Positions 15,081 to 23,963 of a DNA stretch of 64,000 bases are shown piece by piece. A program made the position numbers and the translations under genes. Source of the DNA: Amycolatopsis coloradensis (GTDB lineage Bacteria; Actinomycetota; Actinomycetes; Mycobacteriales; Pseudonocardiaceae); contig NZ_CP150484.1 in assembly GCF_037997115.1 (NCBI RefSeq), positions 3,737,000-3,800,999 on the forward strand, in the 5' to 3' direction. How positions within the stretch are numbered: position 1 is the first letter of the stretch; every line of letters starts with the position of its first letter. The notes below the pieces were generated by a model, which was not told where the DNA came from, searched no databases, and was given only the letters and a program-made list of their open reading frames with translations.

Positions 15081-16456
15081 ATCAGCGCATGCATCGACAC
15101 GATGACAGGCTTTTCGACCTGATTTCGGGGCATGTGCACGAACAGTTGCACAGCGACGACATCGCTTTGGACTGCCCGGACTCGGGTGAGGATCTCGGCG
15201 AGGTATTGGACGGTCTGCTCTGCGCGTCCGGGAACGATCCGGAACACGTGCTCAAGCTGTACCAGCGAGAGTTGTCTCGAACGATCATAAACCAGGCAAG
15301 CCCTCGATTTTTGTCCTTTATTCCGGGAGCGCCGACCAAAGCGGCCCAACTGTTCGACATGGTGGTGTCCAGCGACGCGCTCCTGGGCACGTTCTGGCTG
15401 GAATCAGCCGGGGTGATCGCGGCGGAGAACCAAGTTCTCCGGCTGATCGCCGATCTGGCCGGTCTTCCCGCGACAGCCGGTGGCTGCTTCGTCTCCGGCG
15501 GCTCGGCAGGAAATCTCTCGGCCCTCGTGGTGGCGCGTGACATAGCCCGTCGGCGACTGGGGCTTCCAGTGGGTTCCCGGCTCAGGGTCGCGGTCAGTGA
15601 CCAGGCGCACTCTTCGGTGGGGAGTACGCTCAACGTCATCGGGGTGGAGGCATTGGTCGTACCGTCTGTCGACCATCGTTTCACCGGAGCGGCATTGCGC
15701 GCGGCGCTGGAGGACGACCGTGACCCGAGCCCCGTGATCGCCGTCGTGGCCACGGCTGGAACCACCAACGCCGGAATCATCGACGACCTGGCGGGGATAG
15801 CGGATGCCGCCGAGGCGCACGATCTGTGGTTCCACGTGGACGCCGCCTACGGTGGGGCCGGGCTCTTCGCCCACTCGGTCCGGCAAAAATTCGATGGCAT
15901 CGAAAGGGCCGACTCCTTCATCGTCGACTCGCACAAATGGCTGTTCGGCCCCTTCGGTTCCGGCGCCCTGATCTACCGGGATCCCCAGGTGGCCAGATCT
16001 GTGCACAGCCAGGTCGCGCCGTATCTCGATGGCGTGCAGACCCACGCCGGACAATCGAAATGGAATCCTTCGGACTACGCTCACCAGCTCACCCGCACTC
16101 CCGGTGGCATGCCTCTCTGGTTCTCCCTCGCGGTCCACGGAACCGATGCCTACCGCAGCGCTATCGAGAGCGGAATCTCGATCGCCAGGGAGACGGCCGA
16201 TCTGATCCGCGCCGAGTATCCGCATCTCGAAGTGATTCGCGATCCTGAACTGTCCTGCCTGCTTTTTCGGCGGCACGGCTGGTCCGCGGGCGAATACTAC
16301 CGCTGGTCGAAGGAGTTGCTCGCCGACGAGATCGGCTTCATCCTCCCGACCACCTGGGAGAACGAGGTCGTCGGCCGATTCGCCTTCGTGCACCCGGGAA
16401 CCACCATCGAAATGGTTCGCCAGGTCCTGGACAGCACCACTGAGCCTGCAAGCTGA
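15077..16456 (+). CDS. PLP-dependent group II amino acid decarboxylase
   Basis: A 459-residue fold-type I decarboxylase. The cofactor lysine is Lys287 in VDSHKWLFGPFG, Asp255 in FHVDAAYGG contacts the pyridine nitrogen, and SGGSAGNLSAL (about 140-150) binds phosphate. His178 in SDQAHSS probably stacks on PLP. The sequence is closest in style to aromatic-L-amino-acid and diaminobutyrate decarboxylases. It would convert an amino acid into an amine building block. It is coupled to the GNAT gene upstream and converges with the ketosynthase III gene. Confidence 0.88.
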   Translation: MNQRMHRHDDRLFDLISGHVHEQLHSDDIALDCPDSGEDLGEVLDGLLCASGNDPEHVLKLYQRELSRTIINQASPRFLSFIPGAPTKAAQLFDMVVSSDALLGTFWLESAGVIAAENQVLRLIADLAGLPATAGGCFVSGGSAGNLSALVVARDIARRRLGLPVGSRLRVAVSDQAHSSVGSTLNVIGVEALVVPSVDHRFTGAALRAALEDDRDPSPVIAVVATAGTTNAGIIDDLAGIADAAEAHDLWFHVDAAYGGAGLFAHSVRQKFDGIERADSFIVDSHKWLFGPFGSGALIYRDPQVARSVHSQVAPYLDGVQTHAGQSKWNPSDYAHQLTRTPGGMPLWFSLAVHGTDAYRSAIESGISIARETADLIRAEYPHLEVIRDPELSCLLFRRHGWSAGEYYRWSKELLADEIGFILPTTWENEVVGRFAFVHPGTTIEMVRQVLDSTTEPAS

Positions 16457-16536
16457 AATTCGATTGCCGCTGAGGAGACCCTCGCGCCGGTACCGCTCGT
16501 TGCCAGCGCGCCGCCGGCTCCGGCGGAGCGGTCCGG

Positions 16537-17541
16537 CTACTCGCGTTCGACGATGACCGCGCCGGCGGTCGCCCCGGCGCCCGTGCCGATCAAGAGCGCA
16601 CACTCACCTGCTCCCAGTAGGTCATCCGCCAGGATGTCAGCCAGGTTCGCCGGCAGGTCCCCAGCCCCGAGGTGCCCGGTCTCCGCCCCGAACGCGCGGT
16701 AGCGATCACGCAGCGCCCGCGGCAGGGCACGCCGGACGGTCTGGTCTGTCACCTGCGCACCCAGCCGGTTCGACGAGACGAGTGCGATGCGGTCGCGGGC
16801 CGTGTCCTCGTCCCCCAGACCGGCGTCGGCCAGTGCGATGCGGACGGCCTCCTGGATCACCTCGCGGGACCCCTTCAGGTTCGACGCGAACCCGAGCGCG
16901 TCCTCCTGGGGGCCGGAGACCGGCTCGGGCAGGGGGCGAAACGGGTGGAAGGCCGGGAAGGTCTCCTCGAGCAGCGGCCGGCCCGCCGAGCCGATGGAAC
17001 GGATGACCAGCGGGCCTTCGTCGCGTCCCAGGAGAACGGCGGTCGCGCCGTCCCCGAAGACGGTGGCAGGAGCCGTTTGCCACCGGTCGTACGGGAGCGC
17101 GCTGAAGTTGCCCGCGGTGGTGCACAACGCGTATCGGACGCTGTCATCCGCCTGCATCAAGGTGGTGGCCCAGCCGATTCCCGCGGCTCCACCGTTCGAC
17201 ATCTGAGCCAGCCCGATCGCGACTGCCCGGGATGCGCCGAGCACCCTGGCGAGCCGGTGCGCGGGCGACCAGGGTTCTTCCTCTCCCGGGGTCATGCCCG
17301 CGTAGGCGACGAAGTCGATCTCCACGGGATCCACCCCGTGTTCGCCGAGGCACTGCCGAGCTGCCTGCAACCCCATCCACCAGGCGGGCACCGCGGCGCC
17401 GACCGGCACTTCGGAGCACGCCGCCCCGGCAGCCTGTTCGGCGGTGATCGCTCCCGCCGCGACGGCACTCGTTGCCGGGTAACGCGCGTCGGGCAACCAC
17501 GTCGTCGCGGCCGCGATCCGGATGGCGCGCTCGACTTTCAT
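16537..17541 (-). CDS. Ketosynthase III-like acyltransferase with Ser in place of catalytic Cys
   Basis: A 334-residue thiolase-fold protein. In the nucleophile elbow the sequence is LAQMSNGGAAGI, placing Ser115 where FabH has Cys112. The usual His (HQAN) is replaced by SSNRL at 256-260 and the usual Asn (GNTS) by GHLGAGD at 289-295. Such changes occur in DpsC/CerJ-type enzymes that prime or transfer acyl groups without normal decarboxylative condensation. Its ATG overlaps the P450 stop (ATGA), placing it last in a FAAL-P450-ketosynthase operon. A decayed paralogue lies at 12.7-12.9 kb. Confidence 0.85.
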   Translation of the reverse strand: MKVERAIRIAAATTWLPDARYPATSAVAAGAITAEQAAGAACSEVPVGAAVPAWWMGLQAARQCLGEHGVDPVEIDFVAYAGMTPGEEEPWSPAHRLARVLGASRAVAIGLAQMSNGGAAGIGWATTLMQADDSVRYALCTTAGNFSALPYDRWQTAPATVFGDGATAVLLGRDEGPLVIRSIGSAGRPLLEETFPAFHPFRPLPEPVSGPQEDALGFASNLKGSREVIQEAVRIALADAGLGDEDTARDRIALVSSNRLGAQVTDQTVRRALPRALRDRYRAFGAETGHLGAGDLPANLADILADDLLGAGECALLIGTGAGATAGAVIVERE

Positions 17542-18773
17542 GCCGGCCGCTCATCGGGTCGAAGGCGGATCGGCACGGAGAACAGGCTGCGGTCACCCAG
17601 GTTCGCCGTCCAGCGCAGCTTCTCGAGCGGGACGGCGAGGGACAGCTGCGGGAACCGCGCGAACAACGCCGGGAGCGCTGTGTTCGCCGTGGCCAGCGCC
17701 AACGGGGCACCCGCGCAGAAGTGCGGGCCGTGCCCGAAGCCGATGTGACCGGTGTTGCCGGGGCGAGGAACGACGAGCCGGTCCGCGTCCGGGTACGCCT
17801 GAGGATCCCGGTTGGCGGCGGCGACCACCACGAGAACGGTGGCGTCGCGCGGGATCGTGACTCCACCCACCTCCACGTCTTCGGCGGCGAACCGCCAGGT
17901 CGCGCAGGGCGTCGGCGGGTACCGGCGCAAGACCTCGGAGAGCACTGCCGAGCACGACGCCGGACCGGCCATGATCGCTTCGAGCAGGTCTTCCCTGGTG
18001 GACGCCAGAGCAGCGGTGTGAGCCAGCAGTGTCGTGGAGGTCGTGGTTCCGGCGAACACGGTCAAGGCGACCATCGACATCACCTCGGCCAGGCTGAGCC
18101 TGCCGTTGGGGTGGTAGTCGCGGAAAGCCAGCTTCAGCAGCGTGTCGGTGCCGGGGAACCGCTCGTGGTCGTCGATCGCTTCCAGGATGAGTTGTTGCTG
18201 TGCGTCCGCAGCTTCCCGGGCCTCCGCGCTCCGCGGATCCGCGCCCGCGATGACCGTTCGGACGGCGGTGAGCAACCGATCGAGGAGGGCCTTCTCGATT
18301 CCGATGACCTCGCTCATCACCGACGTCATGACCGGCCCGGCGAACATGGTCACCAGGTCGGGCGCTGCCGAGGCGTCCAGGGTGTCGAGGCTGGTCCCGA
18401 CGATCTCGGCGATCCGCTGGCGGCGTTGCTCGACAGCTTTCGGGGCCAGGCACTTGGTGAGCAGTTCCCGCAGACGGCGATGGTCGGCTCCGTCGGTGTT
18501 CAGCACGTGCCGGCCCAGCACCGCGTAGCTGTCCTCGGGGTGCCGGCCCCCGTCGAACAGGAGTGCGGGATCGGACAGCGTCGCCGGATCCTTTTTCAGC
18601 CGACTGTCCAGCAGGACCGCTTTCGCCTCGGCGTAGCGAGTCACGACCCAGACCCGGAGTCCGGACGACAGCACGACCTGCTTAACCGCATCTCCTTCAG
18701 ACAGCGCATCCAGCATCAGGTCGTTGTCGGCCTGGTTCGTACTCGGTGCGAAGACGCGGGACACCCGGTTCAC
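17538..18773 (-). CDS. Cytochrome P450
   Basis: A 411-residue bacterial class I P450. The haem ligand is Cys353 in GFGHGPHFCAGAPLA. The I-helix oxygen-activation motif is FAGTTT (240-245) and the ExxR pair lies in EVLR (280-283). It starts with GTG overlapping the FAAL stop (GTGA) and ends overlapping the ketosynthase start, so it is translationally coupled on both sides. The neighbourhood suggests hydroxylation or desaturation of a carrier-bound acyl chain or of the final scaffold. Redox partners are not encoded nearby. Confidence 0.9.
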   Translation of the reverse strand: MNRVSRVFAPSTNQADNDLMLDALSEGDAVKQVVLSSGLRVWVVTRYAEAKAVLLDSRLKKDPATLSDPALLFDGGRHPEDSYAVLGRHVLNTDGADHRRLRELLTKCLAPKAVEQRRQRIAEIVGTSLDTLDASAAPDLVTMFAGPVMTSVMSEVIGIEKALLDRLLTAVRTVIAGADPRSAEAREAADAQQQLILEAIDDHERFPGTDTLLKLAFRDYHPNGRLSLAEVMSMVALTVFAGTTTSTTLLAHTAALASTREDLLEAIMAGPASCSAVLSEVLRRYPPTPCATWRFAAEDVEVGGVTIPRDATVLVVVAAANRDPQAYPDADRLVVPRPGNTGHIGFGHGPHFCAGAPLALATANTALPALFARFPQLSLAVPLEKLRWTANLGDRSLFSVPIRLRPDERPA

Positions 18774-20485
18774 ACCTCACGGCCGGCGAAGAGCCGCTCG
18801 CGCACTTCACCACGACGCCATTTCCCACTGCTGGTCCGCGGCAGCCAACCCCGCGCGACGGTCCGGACGTCGACGTCGGCCAGTCCGACCTCGTCGGCGA
18901 TCCGGGCACGGATGCCGGTGATCAGGGCCGCCGGGTCGTCGGCCTGCGTCTCCACCACGACGACCATGCGCTCACGGGCCACGTCCGCCACGACGACGAC
19001 GTGACGTTGGTAAACACCGTCGACGTCGCGGATCGCCATCTCCACGTCGTGGGCGTGGAAGTTCCGGCCGGCCACCACGATCATGTCACTTCGCCGCCCG
19101 GAGACGTAGAGCTCACCGCCGAGCACGAATCCAGTGTCCTGCGTGCGGAACCAGCCGTCCCGGATCGCGGCGTCGGTGGAGACGCGGTCGTCGAGGTAGC
19201 CGCGCAGCATGTTCGTCCCCCGAGCTTCGATCTCGCCGAAGTGCCCTTCGTCCAACACCCGGCCTGCGCCGTCACTGATCCGGAACTCGACGCCGGGGAA
19301 GGCAGGCCCCTGCGACACGACGGGCACCGCACCGGGCGCCGGGCCGTCGTGGATCACCACCCTGCCGCCGTCCAGCAGTGACGCCCGGTCGACGTGGACG
19401 ATCTTCGCGAGGTGGCCGGCGGGCTGCAGCGAGATTCCCACGCAGAACTCCGCCGCACCGTAGCCTGGCGTCATGACGGTCGGCCGGGCGCCGAGCGGGC
19501 CGAGCAGCTCGTCGAACCGGCGCAGCGTCGCGGAGGCGACGGGTTCACCGGCGTTGATCGCGGCCTTCCAGCTGGTGAGGTCGATGCCGTCGAGCCGCCC
19601 GGCCGCGGCCGCGTCGAGGATGCGGTCGTAGGCGAAGTTCGGGCCGGTGAAGAACGCGATGCGGTGGTCGGCGAAGTACCGGATGGTCTCCGCGGTACGC
19701 CGGACGAATGTCACGGGGCTGAACATGTGCAGGTCGCTGGCGGTCACCAGGTGGGTCAGCAGCGTGACGAGCCCGAAGTCGTGGAACAGCGGCACCCACA
19801 CCATCGCGGCGTCCCCGTCCTCCACACCGCCCCGCTCGGCTGTGCCCAGCACGCTGGCCACCAGGGCACCGTGTTCGATCATCGCCCCCTTCGGCGAGGA
19901 GGTGCTCCCGGAGCTGTACTGCACCACGGCCAGGTCTTGCGGCTTCGGCATCACGGCCTGCGGGACTTCGGGCAGCGGTTCGCAGCCGGCGATGCGAACC
20001 ACCGCGACGTCCGGGTACCGCTCCTGGATGGCGGCACCGAACTCGTCGAACGGCGGTCCTACCAGGATGCACCGGAGGTCCGCGCTGCGGACCAGTGCGT
20101 CCAGTCGCTCCAGAGCGGACTCCAGTCCCCCTGCGAACGACGGCACGGGAATCGGCACCGCCGCGACGTTCGCGGCGAACACCCCGAAGAGTGCGCAGAC
20201 GAACTCCGGCGATGTCGCGGCGAGAATTCCCACACGGTGGCCGGGCCGGTCATCCAGACCCGCGCGGCGCAGTTCCGCGGCGACCCCGTACGCCCGTGCC
20301 GGGATCTCCCGGTGGGCCAGCGAGGTGTTCAGCTCCGGAAAAACCAGCTCCCCGGCCGTTCGCTGCGCGAGGACCGGCAGCAGGTCCGCCATGGTGCGGA
20401 GCTCTCGGGTTTCCGCGAGCCAGCGGAGTCCCGGCCTTCCGGCCCGTGAACCGGAACGGCGGGCCGCATCGACTTCCAGCCCCAT
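18770..20485 (-). CDS. Fatty acyl-AMP ligase (FAAL)-type adenylating enzyme
   Basis: A 571-residue ANL-superfamily ligase. The start ATG follows GGAGGGAG. The phosphate-binding loop is YSSGSTSSPKG (190-200). FAAL-like landmarks are GPNFAYDRILDAAAAGRLDG, LTSWKAAINAGEPV, PGYGAAEF and, near the end, SGRRSDMIVVAGRNFHAHDV; SSGKWRR carries the C-terminal catalytic Lys. The enzyme should activate a fatty or other carboxylic acid as acyl-AMP and load it on the carrier protein encoded 151 bases upstream. It heads the coupled P450-ketosynthase genes. Confidence 0.88.
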   Translation of the reverse strand: MGLEVDAARRSGSRAGRPGLRWLAETRELRTMADLLPVLAQRTAGELVFPELNTSLAHREIPARAYGVAAELRRAGLDDRPGHRVGILAATSPEFVCALFGVFAANVAAVPIPVPSFAGGLESALERLDALVRSADLRCILVGPPFDEFGAAIQERYPDVAVVRIAGCEPLPEVPQAVMPKPQDLAVVQYSSGSTSSPKGAMIEHGALVASVLGTAERGGVEDGDAAMVWVPLFHDFGLVTLLTHLVTASDLHMFSPVTFVRRTAETIRYFADHRIAFFTGPNFAYDRILDAAAAGRLDGIDLTSWKAAINAGEPVASATLRRFDELLGPLGARPTVMTPGYGAAEFCVGISLQPAGHLAKIVHVDRASLLDGGRVVIHDGPAPGAVPVVSQGPAFPGVEFRISDGAGRVLDEGHFGEIEARGTNMLRGYLDDRVSTDAAIRDGWFRTQDTGFVLGGELYVSGRRSDMIVVAGRNFHAHDVEMAIRDVDGVYQRHVVVVADVARERMVVVVETQADDPAALITGIRARIADEVGLADVDVRTVARGWLPRTSSGKWRRGEVRERLFAGREV

Positions 20486-20636
20486 TGGACTCCCTCCACC
20501 TCGTCCTGATGTGCCGCCACGACAACGCGAACGCCGGATGACCGTACGAAGGACGCACGATGTCGACCACCTTCTGTTCCACGGCGCGGAACGACCACGA
20601 AATCCGGACCCGGATCACACGGCGGTCGCGAACCGG

Positions 20637-20897
20637 TCAGTGCGCCTCGGAAGAGCGAATCCGGCCTTCGACCAGGTTCGCCAGATCGGCGACGGTCCGT
20701 ACCCGGACCAAGTCGTCGGGATCCAGTTCGAGGGAGAGTTCCTCCTCGACAGCGGAGACCGCGGTGAGCAGTCGCAGCGAGCTGGCGTTCTCGAGGTGGG
20801 TGAGCTGTGCGTCGAGGGCGATCTCGGCGGCGGGCACGCCGAGCGCGGCCGACAGGTGACTGACTATCACTCGTGCAAGATCGTCGGATGACGTCAT
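20637..20897 (-). CDS. Acyl carrier protein
   Basis: An 86-residue four-helix carrier protein preceded by GAGAGGA. The phosphopantetheine attachment serine lies in ENASSLRLL, a variant of the usual DSL motif. Helix 2-3 features follow (TAVSAVEEELSLELDPDDL and VRTVADLANLV). It is probably the acyl acceptor for the adjacent FAAL and donor for the WS/DGAT-like or ketosynthase III-like acyltransferase. An intact phosphopantetheinyl transferase is not seen in the window; the only local copy is broken. Confidence 0.85.
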   Translation of the reverse strand: MTSSDDLARVIVSHLSAALGVPAAEIALDAQLTHLENASSLRLLTAVSAVEEELSLELDPDDLVRVRTVADLANLVEGRIRSSEAH

Positions 20898-21126
20898 TCG
20901 GATATCCTCTCGGCTGCACCGGCCACGCCAGGAAAAGGCGGCATCCCCCGAACGACGCTATCAGCCAGGCTCAGCTGCGCGGATTCTGTTCTTCTTGTGC
21001 CGCAAGCTTCTGAAGAACGAGGAAGAAGTGGTCGGGAAGCGTGGCAAAGTCCATTTAGGACTTCTCGATGCATTGGTGCGATTCCCGGCAGCCCGCTCCG
21101 CCGACGACTCTTTTGACACGCGGCCT

Positions 21127-22371
21127 TCATGTGGTCGTGTCCGTCAGTGCGCGTCTGATGCCGACGGCCGTGCGGATAGCAGCCACCTCGCCAGCCCAGA
21201 GAGCCGACAGGTCGCGGGTCGCGCCTACTCCCGTATCGGTCAGCACGGACAGTGACGCCAGGTGATCATGCACGGCAAGGATCGTGAAGCAGCCGTGGCC
21301 CGGCGGCAGCCAGGGCAGGGCGAACACGTTCTGGACAGCGCTTCCGAGCACAGAGGCCGGCGACGACGGCCGGAAGATCGAGGCGGTGAGTGCGACGGCT
21401 CGGCGATCGCCGAGCCGACGCATCGCGGCCCCGCTCCATCGGGACGGCACGTCGTCGATGAGCGCTCGGGCGGCGCTCCGCGCGCCGGCCATACGGCGTC
21501 GCGACAGTCGCCGGGCGACGATTCGCAGCCGCTCGGCCGGGTCGGCGGTCCCGGTCGGCAGCACCGCGCGATGCAGACCGATGTGGACACCGAGACGGTC
21601 GCGCTCCCCACTTGTCCTGGTGTCGACGGGCACGCACACGGGAATGTCACGGACGAGCGTTCCGGCGGCCGACCACTCGCGAACGGCTCCGGAAAGCGCG
21701 GCCAAGTGCACCTGGCCGACAGTGGTGCCCGTGGCCTCGGCGATCGCACGGAGGTCGGCGAGTGCGACGCTCGCGTGGTCGAGGCGGCGCTCGCCGGTCA
21801 GGGCGCCCATCACAGGCAGGTCGGGTGCGGGGCGAAGCGTGCCGAGGATGTTCGGCAGGGCGCGGACGGCTGCCGGCGCGCGGGGAAGCCTGGCGGCCAC
21901 CGGCGCGGGTTCCTGGTCGTCGAAGAGCACTCGCAGCGCGTGCAGCAACGCGGTGCCGTCGAACACGGCGTGATGCACGACGAAGGCCAGCCCCCAGGAG
22001 TCGCCGTTCCCGGGCTGCAGCAACCACGCGCGCCACAGCGGATGGTCGTGGCCGGGTGCGGTTCCCATCAGCCGCCGCACGGGAACGGGTTCGACCGGAA
22101 CGCCGGGCGCCAGATGGACGTGGTGGGCGATGTCGAAGTGCGGATCGTGCTCCCAGTCCGACTCGCCGGTCAGCCGGCTGGTGAGTGCGGGCAGCCGGTC
22201 AAGCCGCTCACCGATATGGGCACGGAGGTCGTCCAGGGTGGGAACGCGACCCGTGCAGCGGAGCAGCACGCCGAAGTAGACGTCGGTAGGGTCGGGACCG
22301 AATCGTTCCATGGCCAGGAAGGTGTGCGTGAGCAGGTCGGTCCTGGGACCGGCGGCGATCGAATCTCTCAT
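21127..22371 (-). CDS. WS/DGAT-like acyltransferase (HHxxxDG family)
   Basis: A 414-residue protein of the chloramphenicol-acetyltransferase/condensation fold. The catalytic motif HHAVFDG lies at about residues 136-142. An N-terminal FLAMERFGPDPTDVYFGVLL and a C-terminal PWLPPGHGCFTILAVHDHLA follow the wax-ester synthase/diacylglycerol acyltransferase pattern. Members transfer acyl groups from CoA or carrier protein to an alcohol or amine. Here an amine from a decarboxylase or an oxidised product could be the acceptor (inference). The start overlaps the stop of a 44-codon frame. Confidence 0.82.
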   Translation of the reverse strand: MRDSIAAGPRTDLLTHTFLAMERFGPDPTDVYFGVLLRCTGRVPTLDDLRAHIGERLDRLPALTSRLTGESDWEHDPHFDIAHHVHLAPGVPVEPVPVRRLMGTAPGHDHPLWRAWLLQPGNGDSWGLAFVVHHAVFDGTALLHALRVLFDDQEPAPVAARLPRAPAAVRALPNILGTLRPAPDLPVMGALTGERRLDHASVALADLRAIAEATGTTVGQVHLAALSGAVREWSAAGTLVRDIPVCVPVDTRTSGERDRLGVHIGLHRAVLPTGTADPAERLRIVARRLSRRRMAGARSAARALIDDVPSRWSGAAMRRLGDRRAVALTASIFRPSSPASVLGSAVQNVFALPWLPPGHGCFTILAVHDHLASLSVLTDTGVGATRDLSALWAGEVAAIRTAVGIRRALTDTTT

Positions 22372-22502
22372 CGGGTGACGTCCTTCTTACGGGCCAAGGT
22401 CGGCCCATCGGCGATGGTGAGCAGCACGGACTCGACCCGCTCGTCAGCGGGGACGTGAGCGAGTCCGTTGGTGGAGGGCTGGTCGTCGACGATCGCACGC
22501 AC
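22368..22502 (-). CDS. Possible small peptide gene coupled to the acyltransferase
   Basis: A 44-codon frame starting GTG after a G-rich possible ribosome site encodes MRAIVDDQPSTNGLAHVPAD followed by ERVESVLLTIADGPTLARKK. Its TGA overlaps the acyltransferase ATG (ATGA) and it begins 26 bases after the decarboxylase stop. It may be a small protein, a translation-coupling leader or a fragment. No homologue can be named. Confidence 0.4.
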   Translation of the reverse strand: MRAIVDDQPSTNGLAHVPADERVESVLLTIADGPTLARKKDVTR

Positions 22503-22528
22503 CCCCCCAGAGTCAGACGAAAAGTCGT

Positions 22529-23941
22529 CTAAGAAAACCCGGTCTGAGAGAAAGCCAGTTTTTCCACCCTGTCGTGAAGCTGCGGGATGAAGTGTTCGAA
22601 CTCCGGCTTCATCAATACGCTGCGGATGATGCGCGCCTCGGAGGCGTCTGCGACAATGCCGGAATGTCGGCCGATGAGCGCCTCCGAGGACACCTTCAAA
22701 GTGCTCAAGAACACGGGATCTGTATCTTTCGTGCCGTTCTCCAGCATTCTCGCTGAAGTCTGATCTATGAGCTTCATGCTCGCGGGCCGGACAACCGGGA
22801 AGTAGGTGACGATATCCAGTTCGGGTTCCTGGTACAGCTCCAGGAACTCCGACGAGGCTATCCTGTCGGACCAATCCAGAGCCGCTCGCCTGCCTGCGGC
22901 GAGTACCTGGCCCAGGCCCGAGGAGGTCGGTGGCAAGACCTGGAAGGTGAGCCAAAGGGCTGCCGCCGCCGCACCGGAACGCGAGCACTCCAAGCTCGTT
23001 TCGCCGGGGTTGAACTCCGTGGAGGCGCAATAGGTGTAAGGAGAGTCGTGGGCATAGAAACGGTCGACGTCCGGGTCGTTGAAGAGCACCGCGCCGCAAC
23101 CGTAGGGTTGTAGACCGTGTTTGTGAGGATCGACGACCACGGAATCACACTGGGAAATCGCCAGCCACGGTTCCGGTGGCAGTGCCGCAGCGTTGTCCAA
23201 ACCCTTGAGCAGCGTGAAGAAGCCACCGTAGGCGGCATCGACATGGATGCGGATGTCATAGCGTTCCCGCAACGTGAGGACTTCGTGGATCGGGTCGACC
23301 GCGCCCAGCCCGGTTGTACCGGCCGTCAAGACGACTGTGCCGATCTGTTGCGTCCGCAACAGCTTCTCAAGGGCCTCGACGTCCATTCGGCCGCGTCGAT
23401 CTGCCGGCACTGTGTGACTTTCCAGGCCCAGGACGCGACACATCCGGCTATGTGTGAAGTGGGCTTCTTCGCTGAAGGCGACGCCGCGGCCCGGTCGGAG
23501 CTCTCGCGCGACATAAAGAGCTTCGAGGTTCGCGATCGTGCCACTGGTGGTCAGGTGGCCGAGCGAGGCGTCGAAGCCGAACATGGCGGATAGTTGAGCG
23601 ACGACCTCCTTCTCCATCTCGACGGTCGCCGGGCCGCCGTCGAACGCATGGTTGTTCGGGTTGATCAACATCGTCGCCAAATAGCCGACCGTCGCGGCGA
23701 AGTGTGGTGGTCGAACCATGTGTCCGGCATAAGATGGATGAAAGAAGGGGTAATTTTTCCCGAGTCTCTTTGTGAAGTCCTGAAAGGCTGCACTGAATGC
23801 GTCATCTTCGACTTCCATCGATGAATGCGGTGAAAACGGAGCAAAAGAGTCTTGCCACTTCGCGTTTTCTTCGACTGCTCGGGTTATCCACTTCGACAGA
23901 TCCACGGCTCTCCTCGGTCGCCCGCTGGTCATCCTGGTCAT
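22529..23941 (-). CDS. PLP-dependent group II decarboxylase (aromatic amino acid type)
   Basis: A 470-residue decarboxylase, distinct from the plus-strand one. Lys274 in VVVDPHKHGLQPYGC binds PLP, Asp235 lies in IHVDAAYGG, and His161 in EEAHFTHSR is the probable ring-stacking residue. SGTIANLE (133-140) is the phosphate cup. The start could be ATG 23941 or a GTG 12 codons later with GAGGAG upstream. It lies 22 bases after the dioxygenase-like gene, so tryptophan, tyrosine or a kynurenine-type amino acid are plausible substrates (inference). Confidence 0.87.
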   Translation of the reverse strand: MTRMTSGRPRRAVDLSKWITRAVEENAKWQDSFAPFSPHSSMEVEDDAFSAAFQDFTKRLGKNYPFFHPSYAGHMVRPPHFAATVGYLATMLINPNNHAFDGGPATVEMEKEVVAQLSAMFGFDASLGHLTTSGTIANLEALYVARELRPGRGVAFSEEAHFTHSRMCRVLGLESHTVPADRRGRMDVEALEKLLRTQQIGTVVLTAGTTGLGAVDPIHEVLTLRERYDIRIHVDAAYGGFFTLLKGLDNAAALPPEPWLAISQCDSVVVDPHKHGLQPYGCGAVLFNDPDVDRFYAHDSPYTYCASTEFNPGETSLECSRSGAAAAALWLTFQVLPPTSSGLGQVLAAGRRAALDWSDRIASSEFLELYQEPELDIVTYFPVVRPASMKLIDQTSARMLENGTKDTDPVFLSTLKVSSEALIGRHSGIVADASEARIIRSVLMKPEFEHFIPQLHDRVEKLAFSQTGFS

Positions 23942-23963
23942 GGGTCACGTCTCGCGATGATTT

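Noticed and set aside
16457..16536. Possible terminator between the convergent decarboxylase and ketosynthase genes
   Set aside because: Only a short CCGCCGG/CCGGCGG hairpin is present; not convincing.
20988..21018. Inverted repeat GTTCTTC ... GAAGAAC upstream of the ACP gene
   Set aside because: Only seven base pairs with a 17-base loop; too weak to call an operator or terminator without comparison.
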